From Tilletiopsis washingtonensis (Eukaryota > Basidiomycota > Exobasidiomycetes > Entylomatales): a stretch of 64,000 bases of DNA. Of the stretch, positions 1 through 8,716 are shown in pieces. The first letter of the stretch is position 1. Each line of letters opens with the position of its first letter. The position numbers and the translations under genes were made by a program. The stretch covers positions 215,898 to 279,897 of the forward strand of contig NW_020312007.1 in NCBI RefSeq assembly GCF_003144115.1, in the 5' to 3' direction. A model generated the notes under the pieces. The model worked only from the letters and a program-made list of their open reading frames with translations. It was not told the origin of the DNA and did not search any database.

Positions 1-1989
1 CTTCCGCGACTTTGTGAGCAAGGAGCGCGAGCGTCTCGAGAAGAAGAAGGCCGCACTGGCAAAGAAGGAGAAGGACGCGCGTCTGGCCGAGCTCAAGCAG
101 TGGGGCGACAACTTCAAGCTCAAGACTCCGTCCTCCGGCGACGGCGCTGCTGCGTCCGCTGGCTCAGCCAAGAATGCATCGGGCGCAGCACAGGCAGCAG
201 ACAAGCCGCGCGATCCGTCCGCACAAAAGAGTCTCAGCCCGCAGACCGTCCACGCGAACGACTCCTCGCGCCCGACCGGCGGCGAGCGCGCGAGCGGCAC
301 CTCGTCCATGGTGCCGTCGCCAAAGGTTGCGCCGCGTCTGCTCGACGCCAAGGTCTCACTGGCTGGCATGACGATCCCGAAGATCCCGCCCTTCAATGCC
401 GCAGCTGCCAAGAAGAAGGCGCCGCCGGGCGCGGCGTCGGCCTCGACGTCGCCCCAGATCGTGCCTGCGGCAGCGACGGCGTCTCCTGTGACGAGCAACG
501 CAGGCGCCGCCGCCGCATCGACGAAGCTGAGCGCCAAGGCTAGCTCCTTCAAGCCCTTCAACCCTGCTGCTGCGGCCTTCACGCCGGGCGGCGCTGCGGC
601 TGCCAAGAAGCCTGATGCGGTGCGTGTGCCTGACCGTGGCCAGCTGTATGCGCACCTGACTAAAGCGCGATGTCCTCTGCAGACGCCTCCCGCTGTGCCT
701 CAAGCCCCGCTCAACCCCTTCTTTGGTGCGCGCTTCCTCAAGCGCCCCACTGCGCAGTCGCCGATCCACGTGCGCGAGGACTTCAACCCATTCAAGAATG
801 GCAAGGTGCCCGAGGCGCCCGCTGTTGGTGAGGGCCACGCCGCAGTCAGCACGCAGACACTCCTGCTGACACGCTCCTGCTCAGGTCCGGTCTGGGGCTT
901 CACTGGCAAGCCATACCGGCAGCTCTTCTCGACGATGCCGCCTGTCGGCCCTGCCGGCATGGGCATGGGCCCTCAGGTGCCCGTCGCCGGCTTCGACGAG
1001 TCCGCTGTCGGCATGCAGCCTGCTGGCATGCCGCACCCGCAGCAGATGGGCCAGCCGGGCGGACCGCATCCGCCGCCACACATGGCGCAGGGCCTGCCGG
1101 GCAGCCCGATGCCGCCGGGACAGGGGCCTGCGCAGGCCGGTCAGATGCAAGGGCCGCCGCACTCTGGCCCGCCTGGTGCGCCGGCGCCCGGCCAGCCGTT
1201 CGGCATGGTGTACCAGCCATATGGCCCGTACCGCTTCCACGGCCAGGTGAGTCGCCTTCTATCTCGCCACACCGCCAAGCGCTCGCCCTGATTGTCTTCG
1301 CAGCAGCAGCACCTCATGCAGATGCCGATGCCGCAAGGCGGACCTGTGCCGTACGGAGCGATGCCGCCGCACTTCATGTCGTTCTCGCCGCCCATGCCAG
1401 CGCACGGCGGGCCACGTGAGTGATGCGCAGAGACGCTACCTGACCACGCGCTCACGCTCGTCACAGCCGGCATGTACAGCCCGCAGATGGGCAACATGGC
1501 TGCGCCTGGCCCGCACGGCCAGTTCATGCCGCAGGGACCCGGAAGCCCGGGACACCCCGGTCCTGGCGCGCCGCCGAGCGCAGGAGGCGGTGCGCCGCCG
1601 CGGCCTGGGCAGGTGCCGCCGCACATGCAAGGCAAGGTGCCGCCGACGATGTTCTTCCAGCAGCCCAGTGAGTATCGCCCTGGCGTGTGTGCTGCACCTG
1701 AGCTCATGCAAGTGCAATAGTGCCGGGCATGACATACCCTGCGCCGTTCCCGCCCGGAGCCCAGCCGTTCCCGCCGGGATCGGCGCCGCCCATGGAGCCC
1801 GGGCAGCACCCGCAGCAGCAGCAGCACCAGCAGCACCACCCGCAGCAGGGTCAGCAGCAGCAGGGCCAGCAGGGCCCGCACCAGCCGCCGCAGCCGCAGC
1901 AGCAGCAGCAGCAGCCGCCTCACGGGCCGGCTGCGCAGCAGCAGGCCGCTCCGTCCACCGCGCCGCCGCAGCCGGCGCAGCAGCAGTGA
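1..1989 (+). CDS. PBP1: Pbp1/ataxin-2-like protein, C-terminal part (5' end outside window)
   Basis: This is the 3' part of a Pab1-binding-protein-1/ataxin-2 homologue, an RNA-granule and poly(A)-related factor. The window opens inside an exon (frame from base 2) reading FRDFVSKERERLEKKKAAL, which resembles the segment after the LsmAD domain in fungal Pbp1. A PAM2-like stretch (LNPFFGARF) follows, then the conserved PVWGFTGKPYRQ block, then a Pro/Gly/Met/Gln-rich tail ending in polyglutamine. Exons deduced: 2-619, 683-827, 885-1246, 1304-1415, 1467-1667, 1721-1989. The stop is TGA at 1987-1989. The first two introns (63 and 57 bp) are multiples of three without stops, so unspliced RNA would still encode protein. 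The Lsm and LsmAD domains would lie upstream. The family call is fairly sure; the exact boundary of the first intron is less so. Confidence 0.8.
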
Positions 1990-2134
1990 GGGCAGGCAGG
2001 GCAGTGGGGCCATGGCGTCGGCGGAGGAGATCACGCGGACCGGACGACGCAATGACAGTCCTCTGCTGAGCCTGGCGCGTCTGGGCGTGCGTCGCGTAGA
2101 TCGGTGCATTCCTCGCGCGCGGCGCACATGCAAG

Positions 2135-3660
2135 CTACAGCTTCGCGAGCCCCCGCGTCTTGGTGCCCTCGACGTCTGGCTGTGTCCACCAGGGGTAGAA
2201 GCTGCGAAGGAGGTCAGTGTGAGGCACGGCAGCGCCGTGCGAGTGCCGACGCACCCGAAGCCTGCAGAAGAGGCACGCACCCGTCAGCAAGCCGCCTGCG
2301 GGTGAACAGTCGAGAGACTCACGCTCGAGGTCCTTCATCGTGCCCGGAAACTGCGCCTTGCGCTTCTCCATGAAGCTCTTGATGCCTGGTTGCAGGTGGT
2401 GTCAGTAGTCGGCACGCCGTCTCTGCTGTCGAGCTCACCCTCTTGCGCATCGCCGCGGCTCGTCTCGTAGATGCACTTGGAGTCGAGCAGATGCGTCGCC
2501 TCTGGCGTGTCTGGCGTGCGCCAGAGCAGCTGCTTGTTGAGCGCCATACTGTGAGAGATCGCTCTTGCCGTCAGCATTGGCGCACTGCGGCATGGAGCGA
2601 GTAAGAGTGCCGCTCACCTGACAACGCTGTTCTCCTGCGCCAGACGCCGCGCGAGCGCAAGGGCTGTCGGCAGCACTTCTTCAGCCGGCAGCACCTGGTT
2701 CCACAGCTGCGCCCACTTTGGCGAGGTGGCCGGGTAAACGTCTGAGGCGCCTGCGTTAGTGATGATCACGACGCAGATCGGCTGCTGCCTCACCGCCGGT
2801 CATGGCGATCTCAAGTGCATCTGTGAGGCGGAGCGTCAGGCAAGTCCAGCCAGCAGCTCGGCTCTCTCGCTCACTGGCATGGCCGACGAGGCGCGGCAGG
2901 ATGTAAGCCGACATGCCCTCGAGCGTGATGCCGCGCTTGGTGAATGGCAGTCCGACCTTGGCGCTGGCGAGGACGCGTCAGCGCATATACACAACAGCAC
3001 AGCGCGCGAGAGCTCACTCCTTGCTGACGAGGCGCAGGTCGGCAGGCAGGATCATCGTGATCTGTCTATGTCATCAGCTACTGCACATGCGGTCGCACAC
3101 TGAACACTCACGCCGACGCCAACGGCATTGCCGTTCACTGCCGCCACGACGAGCTTACGGCAGCGCAGCACGGCGCCCGACGCCTGGCCGCCGCCGTCTC
3201 TGTGCTGGTTGAGGGAGAGATTCGGGTCGGACGCGCCGAAGCCGCCGGCCAGATCTGCGCCTGCGCAGTACGACTTGCCTGCGCCGGTCATCACGACGGC
3301 CTGTCAACGCATGTGAGCAGAAGTCGGCCTCGCGTCTCGGGCGGGCGCTCACCTTGACGCGCGGGTCCGCGTCGGCCAGCTCGAGGGCGAAGACGATGTC
3401 GTGGCACATCTCATTGGTATACGCGTTGCTACCAGCAAAAGGTTCAGCAACGCTGCAGCAGCACTGCCGCGACTCGCTGCCGAGCCGCGCTGCTCTCTGC
3501 CCACTCACTGGCGCTCGGGGCGGTTGAGCGTGAGGAGCAGCACGCCGAACTCGTCGAGCGCGACGGTGACGTGGCGCCACCCATAGCCCTTGTAGTCGAA
3601 GGCCGCGGCGTCGAGGGTGCGCACGGCAGGGTGCGGGTTGTGCAGGACAGAGGCGGGCAT
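2135..3660 (-). CDS. peroxisomal enoyl-CoA hydratase/isomerase (crotonase fold)
   Basis: This is a crotonase-superfamily enzyme, probably a delta3,delta2-enoyl-CoA isomerase or enoyl-CoA hydratase of peroxisomal fatty-acid beta-oxidation. After splicing, NRPERHNAYTNEM is followed by VVMTGAGKSYCAGADL, the usual crotonase start and oxyanion region, and later by GLPFTKRGITLEG. The protein ends RGLAKL, a type-1 peroxisomal targeting tripeptide (AKL). About 318 aa come from eleven exons: 3660-3509, 3428-3353, 3300-3112, 3061-3018, 2963-2875, 2820-2794, 2750-2618, 2548-2439, 2385-2323, 2261-2255 and 2201-2135. The tenth exon is only 7 nt and is needed to join DLER to FGFYPWW in frame. ATG at 3660 is chosen because the crotonase homology starts shortly after it. 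The gene diverges from URA5. Ustilaginomycete siderophore hydratases share this fold, so the exact substrate is unresolved. Confidence 0.85.
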
Positions 3661-3910
3661 GGCTGGTTGGTGGCGGTGAGGGTGGGACAGACGGTGCTCG
3701 CCCGCCAAGCTGTCGTGGTTCCCCGCACTCCGGCTCGTGTGCACCGGCAGAACCGGCTGGCGGGCCGGCGCGCGGTGGTTCCCACGCTGCCGCTCCAGAT
3801 TTCTGTGCGTGCGCGACTCTCTCGCAGCAGTGGGTGCTGGATCTTCTCGTGTGGAAGCGACTTCGAGCCCCTTATCGTCTGCCCACCACCTCCACACACA
3901 CTGGCCCGCC
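3661..3910. promoter_or_regulatory. bidirectional promoter between enoyl-CoA isomerase and URA5
   Basis: These 250 bp separate two divergently oriented start codons and hold no convincing ORF. The URA5-proximal part is C/A-rich just before ATG, as in many genes of this window. I see no clear TATA box. That both genes are driven from here is inferred from the geometry only. Confidence 0.5.
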
Positions 3911-4908
3911 ATGTCGCGCACTCTCGCACCGTACCAGCAGGACTACATCCGCCTCTCCGTCTCGCGCAAGATCCTGCGCTTCGACGGCCCCTTCACGCTC
4001 AAGAGCGGCCGCGCCTCGCCTTACTTCTTCAACGCCGGCCTCTTCTGCGACGGCGAGAGCATCGCCACCATCGCCCAGTGCTATGCGCAGATGATCGTCG
4101 ATGCCGGGGTGGAGGTGGACGTGATTCTGGGCCCGGCGTACAAGGTGAGCAGCTAGGGCCAGTCGCGGCAGCGGGAGGAGGGAGCACATGGGAGGGAGGA
4201 GCTCGAAGAGGGCAAGCACAATGGAGCAAGGCATAGGCACGGCAGCAGGAGGAGTAGGCACCACATAGGCAGGAGTCAGCACGGCAGGGATTGAGGTGCG
4301 GCGAGAGGCGAACACAAACTATGGGCGTCGAAGGCCCGCATCCAGCGAGAGCGCTGCAGCCAGCGGAAGATGTGGGCGCACAAGAGGCAGCGCATGACAG
4401 AGATGGCTGCATGGCGCAGAGCTGTGGCATGGACGACGCCCGCAAACAGGACGCTGACCCGCTTGCGCTCCTTCAGGGCATTCCGCTCGCCGCGACGGTC
4501 GCTCAGGCGCTGTATGAGAAGCACGGGCGCAGCGTCGGCTTCGTGTACAACCGCAAGGAGGCCAAGACGCACGGCGAGGGCGGCGTGCTCGTCGGTGCGC
4601 CGCTCAAGGGCCGCGTGCTCATCATCGACGACGTCATGACGGCCGGCACGGCGATCCGCGAGTCGGTTGCCTACATCGACGCCGCGCCCGAGGCCAAGCT
4701 GGTGGGCATCGCCATGGCGCTCAACCGCCAGGAGCGCGCGGGCGAGGAGCCAGAGAGCACGGCAAAGAAGGTGCAGCGCGAGCTTGGCGTGCCCGTCTGG
4801 AGCATCGTCAACGTCGACGACATCATGACACATCTGGAGAAGGAGGGCGGCTGGGAGGAGCAGCTCAAGGCGATGCGCGCCTACCGCGAGAAGTACTTTG
4901 GCGAGTAA
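3911..4908 (+). CDS. URA5: orotate phosphoribosyltransferase
   Basis: Orotate phosphoribosyltransferase converts orotate and PRPP to orotidine 5'-phosphate in cytosolic de novo pyrimidine synthesis. Exon 1 (3911-4144) encodes the N-terminal part with FTLKSGRASPYFFNAGLF and ends VILGPAYK. Exon 2 (4477-4908) begins GIPLAATVAQAL and carries the PRPP-binding signature VLIIDDVMTAGTA, then EGGWEEQLKAMRAYREKYF. The joined protein is 221 aa, the normal family length. ATG 3911 gives MSRTLAPYQQDYI, a typical fungal start. The single intron (4145-4476, 332 bp) is about six times the local norm and purine-rich, but has a normal GTGAGC donor and CTGAC/CTTCAG end. It is divergent from the enoyl-CoA isomerase gene. 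Confidence 0.96.
4145..4476 (+). other. unusually long intron of URA5
   Basis: At 332 bp this intron is far longer than the 43-70 bp typical here. It is G/A-rich, with repeated AGGAG/GGGAGG-like blocks, and has several in-frame stops in all frames near its donor. I could not identify a box C/D pair or any other structured RNA by eye. An unrecognised internal cassette exon is possible but not needed for a full-length protein. Confidence 0.55.
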
Positions 4909-5005
4909 GCCAATACATAGATTGAACGCAGCTCGAGTACAGCGAGCGGGAGAGATGGCGGCGCGACGCCAGAGCTAAACACATTGCGGCACATGGCCTC
5001 ATAGC

Positions 5006-5783
5006 TTAGGCGAGCAGGGCCGCCAGGAGCACACCAGCGACGCCAGCGCCGAGAACGGGCTTGGCGACCTGCGCCGCGCCCGTGCGTGCGCTCGTGGCTG
5101 CCGGCGCCGAGCTGCCCGAGCTGCTGCTCGCGGCGCCGGCGGCAGACGACGAGGCGGCGCGCGTGCTCGACGAGGCGGCGGCCGTGGACGAGCCGCTGGA
5201 GGCGGCCGAAGAGGAGGACGAGGACTGGCCCTTGGCGGCGGCGGCGTACTGCTCCACGCTCACAGTGCCCGGGTTGATGATGAAGACCATGCCCTTCGAC
5301 TCGCAGTGCGGGCCGCAGCTGAGTGGGTGTGCGTCAGCCTGGGCTAGCGCGGGCTGCACGGAAGCTGCACGCACAAGATGTACACGGGATCGGTGCTGTT
5401 GACCGGCACGCTGACGACGGCGGCCTCGTTCTGCAGCGCCGAGTGCAGCGCGCCCTCCTTGGGCTGGCATGCGGTCGCCGTGTCCGTGCCCTGGGCCTCG
5501 ATCACGTTGTGCTCCATGTTCTCACTGTGGGAAGAACTGGTGAGCGCAGGACTCGAGAGACGAGTGCGGGCATACTGACTGGAAGACGAAGGAGATCGTG
5601 TCGCCCTGCGCTGCGGTGACGCTCGTAGGCTGTGGAAGAGCGTGAGCGTCTGGCACGAAGCGGAGGAGCAAGAGCACGACGCACCGAGAACTTGTCGCCG
5701 CCCTGGCCGACCTGCACGGTGATGTTGGCCGCCGACACGCACGCGGCGAGCGCGGCGAGGATGAGAGGAGCGCGGAAGAACAT
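5006..5783 (-). CDS. GPI-anchored cupredoxin-like surface protein
   Basis: This is a small secreted blue-copper-like protein. Exons 5783-5685, 5629-5580, 5524-5375 and 5318-5006 give about 203 aa. The N-terminus MFFRAPLILAALAACVSA is a signal peptide. A plastocyanin-like domain of about 110 aa follows. It contains HENMEHNVIEA, then CGPHCESKGM, which supplies the Cys, His and Met copper ligands; the earlier His lies in EHNV. A Ser/Ala-rich spacer (polyserine) leads to a hydrophobic tail ending LGAGVAGVLLAALLA, typical of a GPI-anchor signal. The donor of intron 2 is the less common GTCAGT. Fungal proteins of this type are cell-wall or surface proteins of unproven function. Ligand conservation suggests copper binding, but redox activity is not shown by sequence. 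Confidence 0.82.
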
Positions 5784-6879
5784 GGTGGATGAGCGAGGTG
5801 GCACGAAGAGAGGTGGTAGGATGTGGAGAGGAAGCAAGAGGCGCCGCAGCGAGAGTCTGCTGCAGCATGCTGCTGTCGCGGCGCTCGACACATGCCGCTG
5901 TTCCAGCCGCGGTCATCGTTCGGTGCCGCTGCTGTGCGCACTGTCTGTGTGCCTGCCCGGTGTGCCTTGGAGCGGCGGCGGGGCGAAAAGGCCTCATCAC
6001 GCCGCTGCGCCCGCATCCTGCGGCTCAGGCCACTTGTGCCGCGTCGGAGACCGGCCCATCAGGGAGCGGGTGGCCAAAGCGCACGCGCCACAGCGAGGGG
6101 GTTGGCCGGCCGGCGTGCGCCTCGCCTCCGTGCCCGCACCGCCCGCCGCCGCCCGCCGCCGCCGGCGCTCCTGCCCGGCACCTGCATGCATCAGCGCTTG
6201 CCGGCCCCGCCAATTTCAGATCCCTCGGCAGGCCGCTCCCGCCGTCTCCCGTCCCTGGCTTCTCAGCAGACCGACGTCCTGCGCTGCTTCTGTGGGCTGC
6301 GCTGCCTCACGAGAGGCTGCTGACAGACCGACAGTAAGAGTGCGGCAGCGGCGGCGGGAGGAGGAACGGCCGTGCCCTCCGTGAGCCCTTTTTGCCGACG
6401 GCTCGCCGTCCGCTGCGTTTGTGCCGCGTCAGGTGCCGGCGGCACCGCGTAGAAGCGCGATGTGCGCTTCTACGGCACGCCGCCAGTCTCGCCGCTCTGC
6501 CATGGAAGCAACCCCGCATTTGGCAGCAAGCGGGCGCAGCGCCGCCGACGCGGCGGCGGGTGCGGCGTCGGCATCGACCGTCGCTCTTCGCTCTTCGCTG
6601 CTGCCGCCGGCCCTTGCGTACGCGCGTTGCTGATGCTGGCAGACGATGCTGCGGCTCTCGATCCTTGCACTCTGACGGGCGGCATGCGCACGCGTGGCTG
6701 CTCCCCGCCTCAGCCTGCATCGCGCCACCCGGCCGCCAGCAGCGCGCTCAGCCACGCACGCCTCGGCCACGGGCGACTTCGCGCCTTCGCTCCCCTGCCG
6801 AGGGCCGCGTGCGGCTCTCTGGGGTGGTGGCTGAGGCCAAAGCATCTGACCGTAGCGTCGTCCTTGACGGCAGGGGCTG
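5784..6879. other. intergenic region upstream of the cupredoxin gene
   Basis: This 1.1-kb stretch lies between the cupredoxin start and the 3' end of the WDR5-like gene, both on the minus strand. Open frames exist on both strands but encode Arg/Ala/Pro-rich strings without domains, as expected for GC-rich non-coding DNA. It probably holds the cupredoxin promoter and the WDR5-like 3' UTR. I see no repeat or RNA gene. Confidence 0.6.
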
Positions 6880-8471
6880 TCATTGCATGGCGGCATCGCT
6901 CATCTGCTCGTCCTGCCGCTCGACCACATCCACCGTCTCGACCTGCTCTGGCTGCGCCTCGCTTCCAGCAGCATCTCGCGGCTGCACTTCGCTTCCAGCA
7001 GCGTCCTGCGACTGTGCGATCTCCGCGGGCGCTTCCAGCACGTCTGTGGGCCGCGCAGCGGGTCCACGCAGCTCCCAGATCTTGATCGTCGGCGTCACGT
7101 CGAGCGAGGCGCTGGCGATGATGTCCTGCGTAGGATGTGTCTGGCAAGTCAAGCGCAGCGTCAGCCCATGCGCCCTGCAGCGCGCTCAAGCCCCTCGACT
7201 CACCGCGATGCAGATGACCGGCTCCTTGTGCCCCTCCACCACATGCCGCACCTCCTTCGTCTGCAAGTCCCACAGGTATATCCGGTTGTCCTCCGAGCCT
7301 GCCACGACGTGGATGCTCGGCAGATTTCTATGCCTCATCTCTGCGTCGCGCGGATGCCGCTTGCCCTCCTCGTCCGAGAGCGGCGTGGCGCGCGTGAGCG
7401 CAGCGGGAATGGCCCACTTGACATTGCGGTGCCCCGTGTACGTCTTGAGCACACGATCGTTGGGCACGTCCCACAGACGGATCGTGGAGTCGAGTGACGC
7501 AGCGAGCAGGTGGTTGGAGGAAGGCGTAAAGTGCACGTAGGAGACGGGCTTCGAGTCGGGCGGCAGCAGCGTCTTGAGACAGTGTGAGGTGGACGTCGAC
7601 CACAGGCGGCTGTGCAATCGGCACGTGAGCGAGAGCATAGTTGAGATGCAAGCAGGTCACGCACATGAGGCCATCGTAAGAGCACGACGCAATAGTAGCG
7701 CCATCTCGGCTGAAGTCCAGCCCAGTGACTGCCTCGGAGTGCGCAGGGATGGTGCGGTGACATTGATCTGCCAAACTCGCGTCAGCAGATGCCAGCAGAT
7801 GCCAAGAGACATCGCAACTGTCAGGGCGCACCAGTCTTGCGCCGCACGTCCCACAGCCGGATCGTCTCGTCGAAGCCGCCCGAGGCGATGAGCGTGCTCT
7901 GCGGGTTGTAGGCCAGGCAGAAGACGTATGATGTGTGGCCCTCAAAGAGACGCGCCTGTGTGCCCTGTTGACTCAGAGGTGTGAGCAGCGGCAGCGTGAA
8001 GCGGGCGGCCTCACGCAGAAACGCGCCCGGGCTCTGCACTTCGTCGCTCCCGCCTCTTCGAGCAGCGTGACATTCCAGCCCGTGCGGCCTCTACTGAAGG
8101 TTTCGGAACCGATCACAACGACTCGCAGCGATGCTCACCTTGCGCCAGTCCCACACGCGCACCGAGCGGTCGTCGCTGGCCGTGGCGATGTAACGCCCGT
8201 CGCTGCTCCATGCCAGGTGGTTGATGCCGAGCTCGTGCGCCCGGCGGATGGTGCGCAGCGCCGCGTCTGGCGCACCCGAAGCTGAGGCCGCAGAACCAGC
8301 TGATGCTGCGTGCACGCCGACCCGCCAGACCCGCAGCGCGGCGTCGGCGCCGGCCGAGGCGATGTAGAGGCCGCACGGCGAGAAGGCCAGCGCGGCAATG
8401 GAGCGCGAGTGGCCATGCAGCGTCAGGATGGGCACATAGCTGGCGTCGCCGGACGTCGTGGCCACCGGCAT
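6880..8471 (-). CDS. SWD3: WD40 protein, WDR5/Swd3-like COMPASS subunit
   Basis: This is a seven-bladed WD40 protein most like WDR5/Swd3, the scaffold of COMPASS-type histone H3K4 methyltransferases in the nucleus. Exons 8471-8139, 7964-7832, 7767-7665, 7609-7204 and 7140-6880 give about 411 aa. GHTSYVFCLAYNPQSTLIAS followed by GGFDETIRLWDVRR is the strongly conserved WDR5 blade. Further blades end in VWDW, LWST, LWDV, LWDL and IWEL. Splicing directly from WDWRK to GTQARLFEGH keeps the blade spacing of WDR5 exactly, which supports a 174-bp first intron. One blade carries an insertion of about 25 residues (after ATPLSDEEGK). A C-terminal extension of about 55 residues contains a duplicated 10-residue unit. 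It is divergent from the epimerase/epoxide-hydrolase gene. A general WD40 protein remains a lesser alternative. Confidence 0.85.
6950..7009 (-). repeat. two tandem 30-bp units in the WDR5-like C-terminal tail
   Basis: Two adjacent 30-bp copies, beginning at 6950 and 6980 on the plus strand, differ at a few positions. On the minus strand they encode near-identical decapeptides (QDAAGSEVQP and RDAAGSEAQP). They look like a recent in-frame duplication in a disordered tail. Confidence 0.75.
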
Positions 8472-8716
8472 GGCGGCAAGCGATGCAGCCGCGGATGCGC
8501 TGGCGCGAGGGAGAGGCGTGGGTGTTGGTGTGCGAAGGCAAGCTGCTCTTCATCCGCCGTCGCTCGACTCCACCTCGCGCGACGTGACGCGCGATTTCCG
8601 GCACGCGCTGCGTGCAGAATTCCGGGCGCACAGGCCAGCCGCGGCGGCCGCTGACACTTGGCTCCGGACCACCATCTCAAGCCAGGGAGCAACCACCCGC
8701 ACCAACCCTGCCCGCG
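8472..8716. promoter_or_regulatory. bidirectional promoter between WDR5-like and epimerase/epoxide-hydrolase genes
   Basis: These 245 bp lie between two divergent start codons. I see no TATA element. The last 30 bp before ATG 8717 are C/A-rich, the leader type seen repeatedly here. Function is inferred from position. Confidence 0.45.

Noticed and set aside
6392-7540. 382-codon plus-strand ORF
   Set aside because: It runs from non-coding DNA into the antisense of the WDR5-like gene; Arg/Ser/Ala-rich, no motif.
8091-8138. Extra WDR5-like exon between 8138 and 7965
   Set aside because: All candidate internal exons give stops or wrong phase, whereas direct splicing keeps the exact blade spacing of WDR5.
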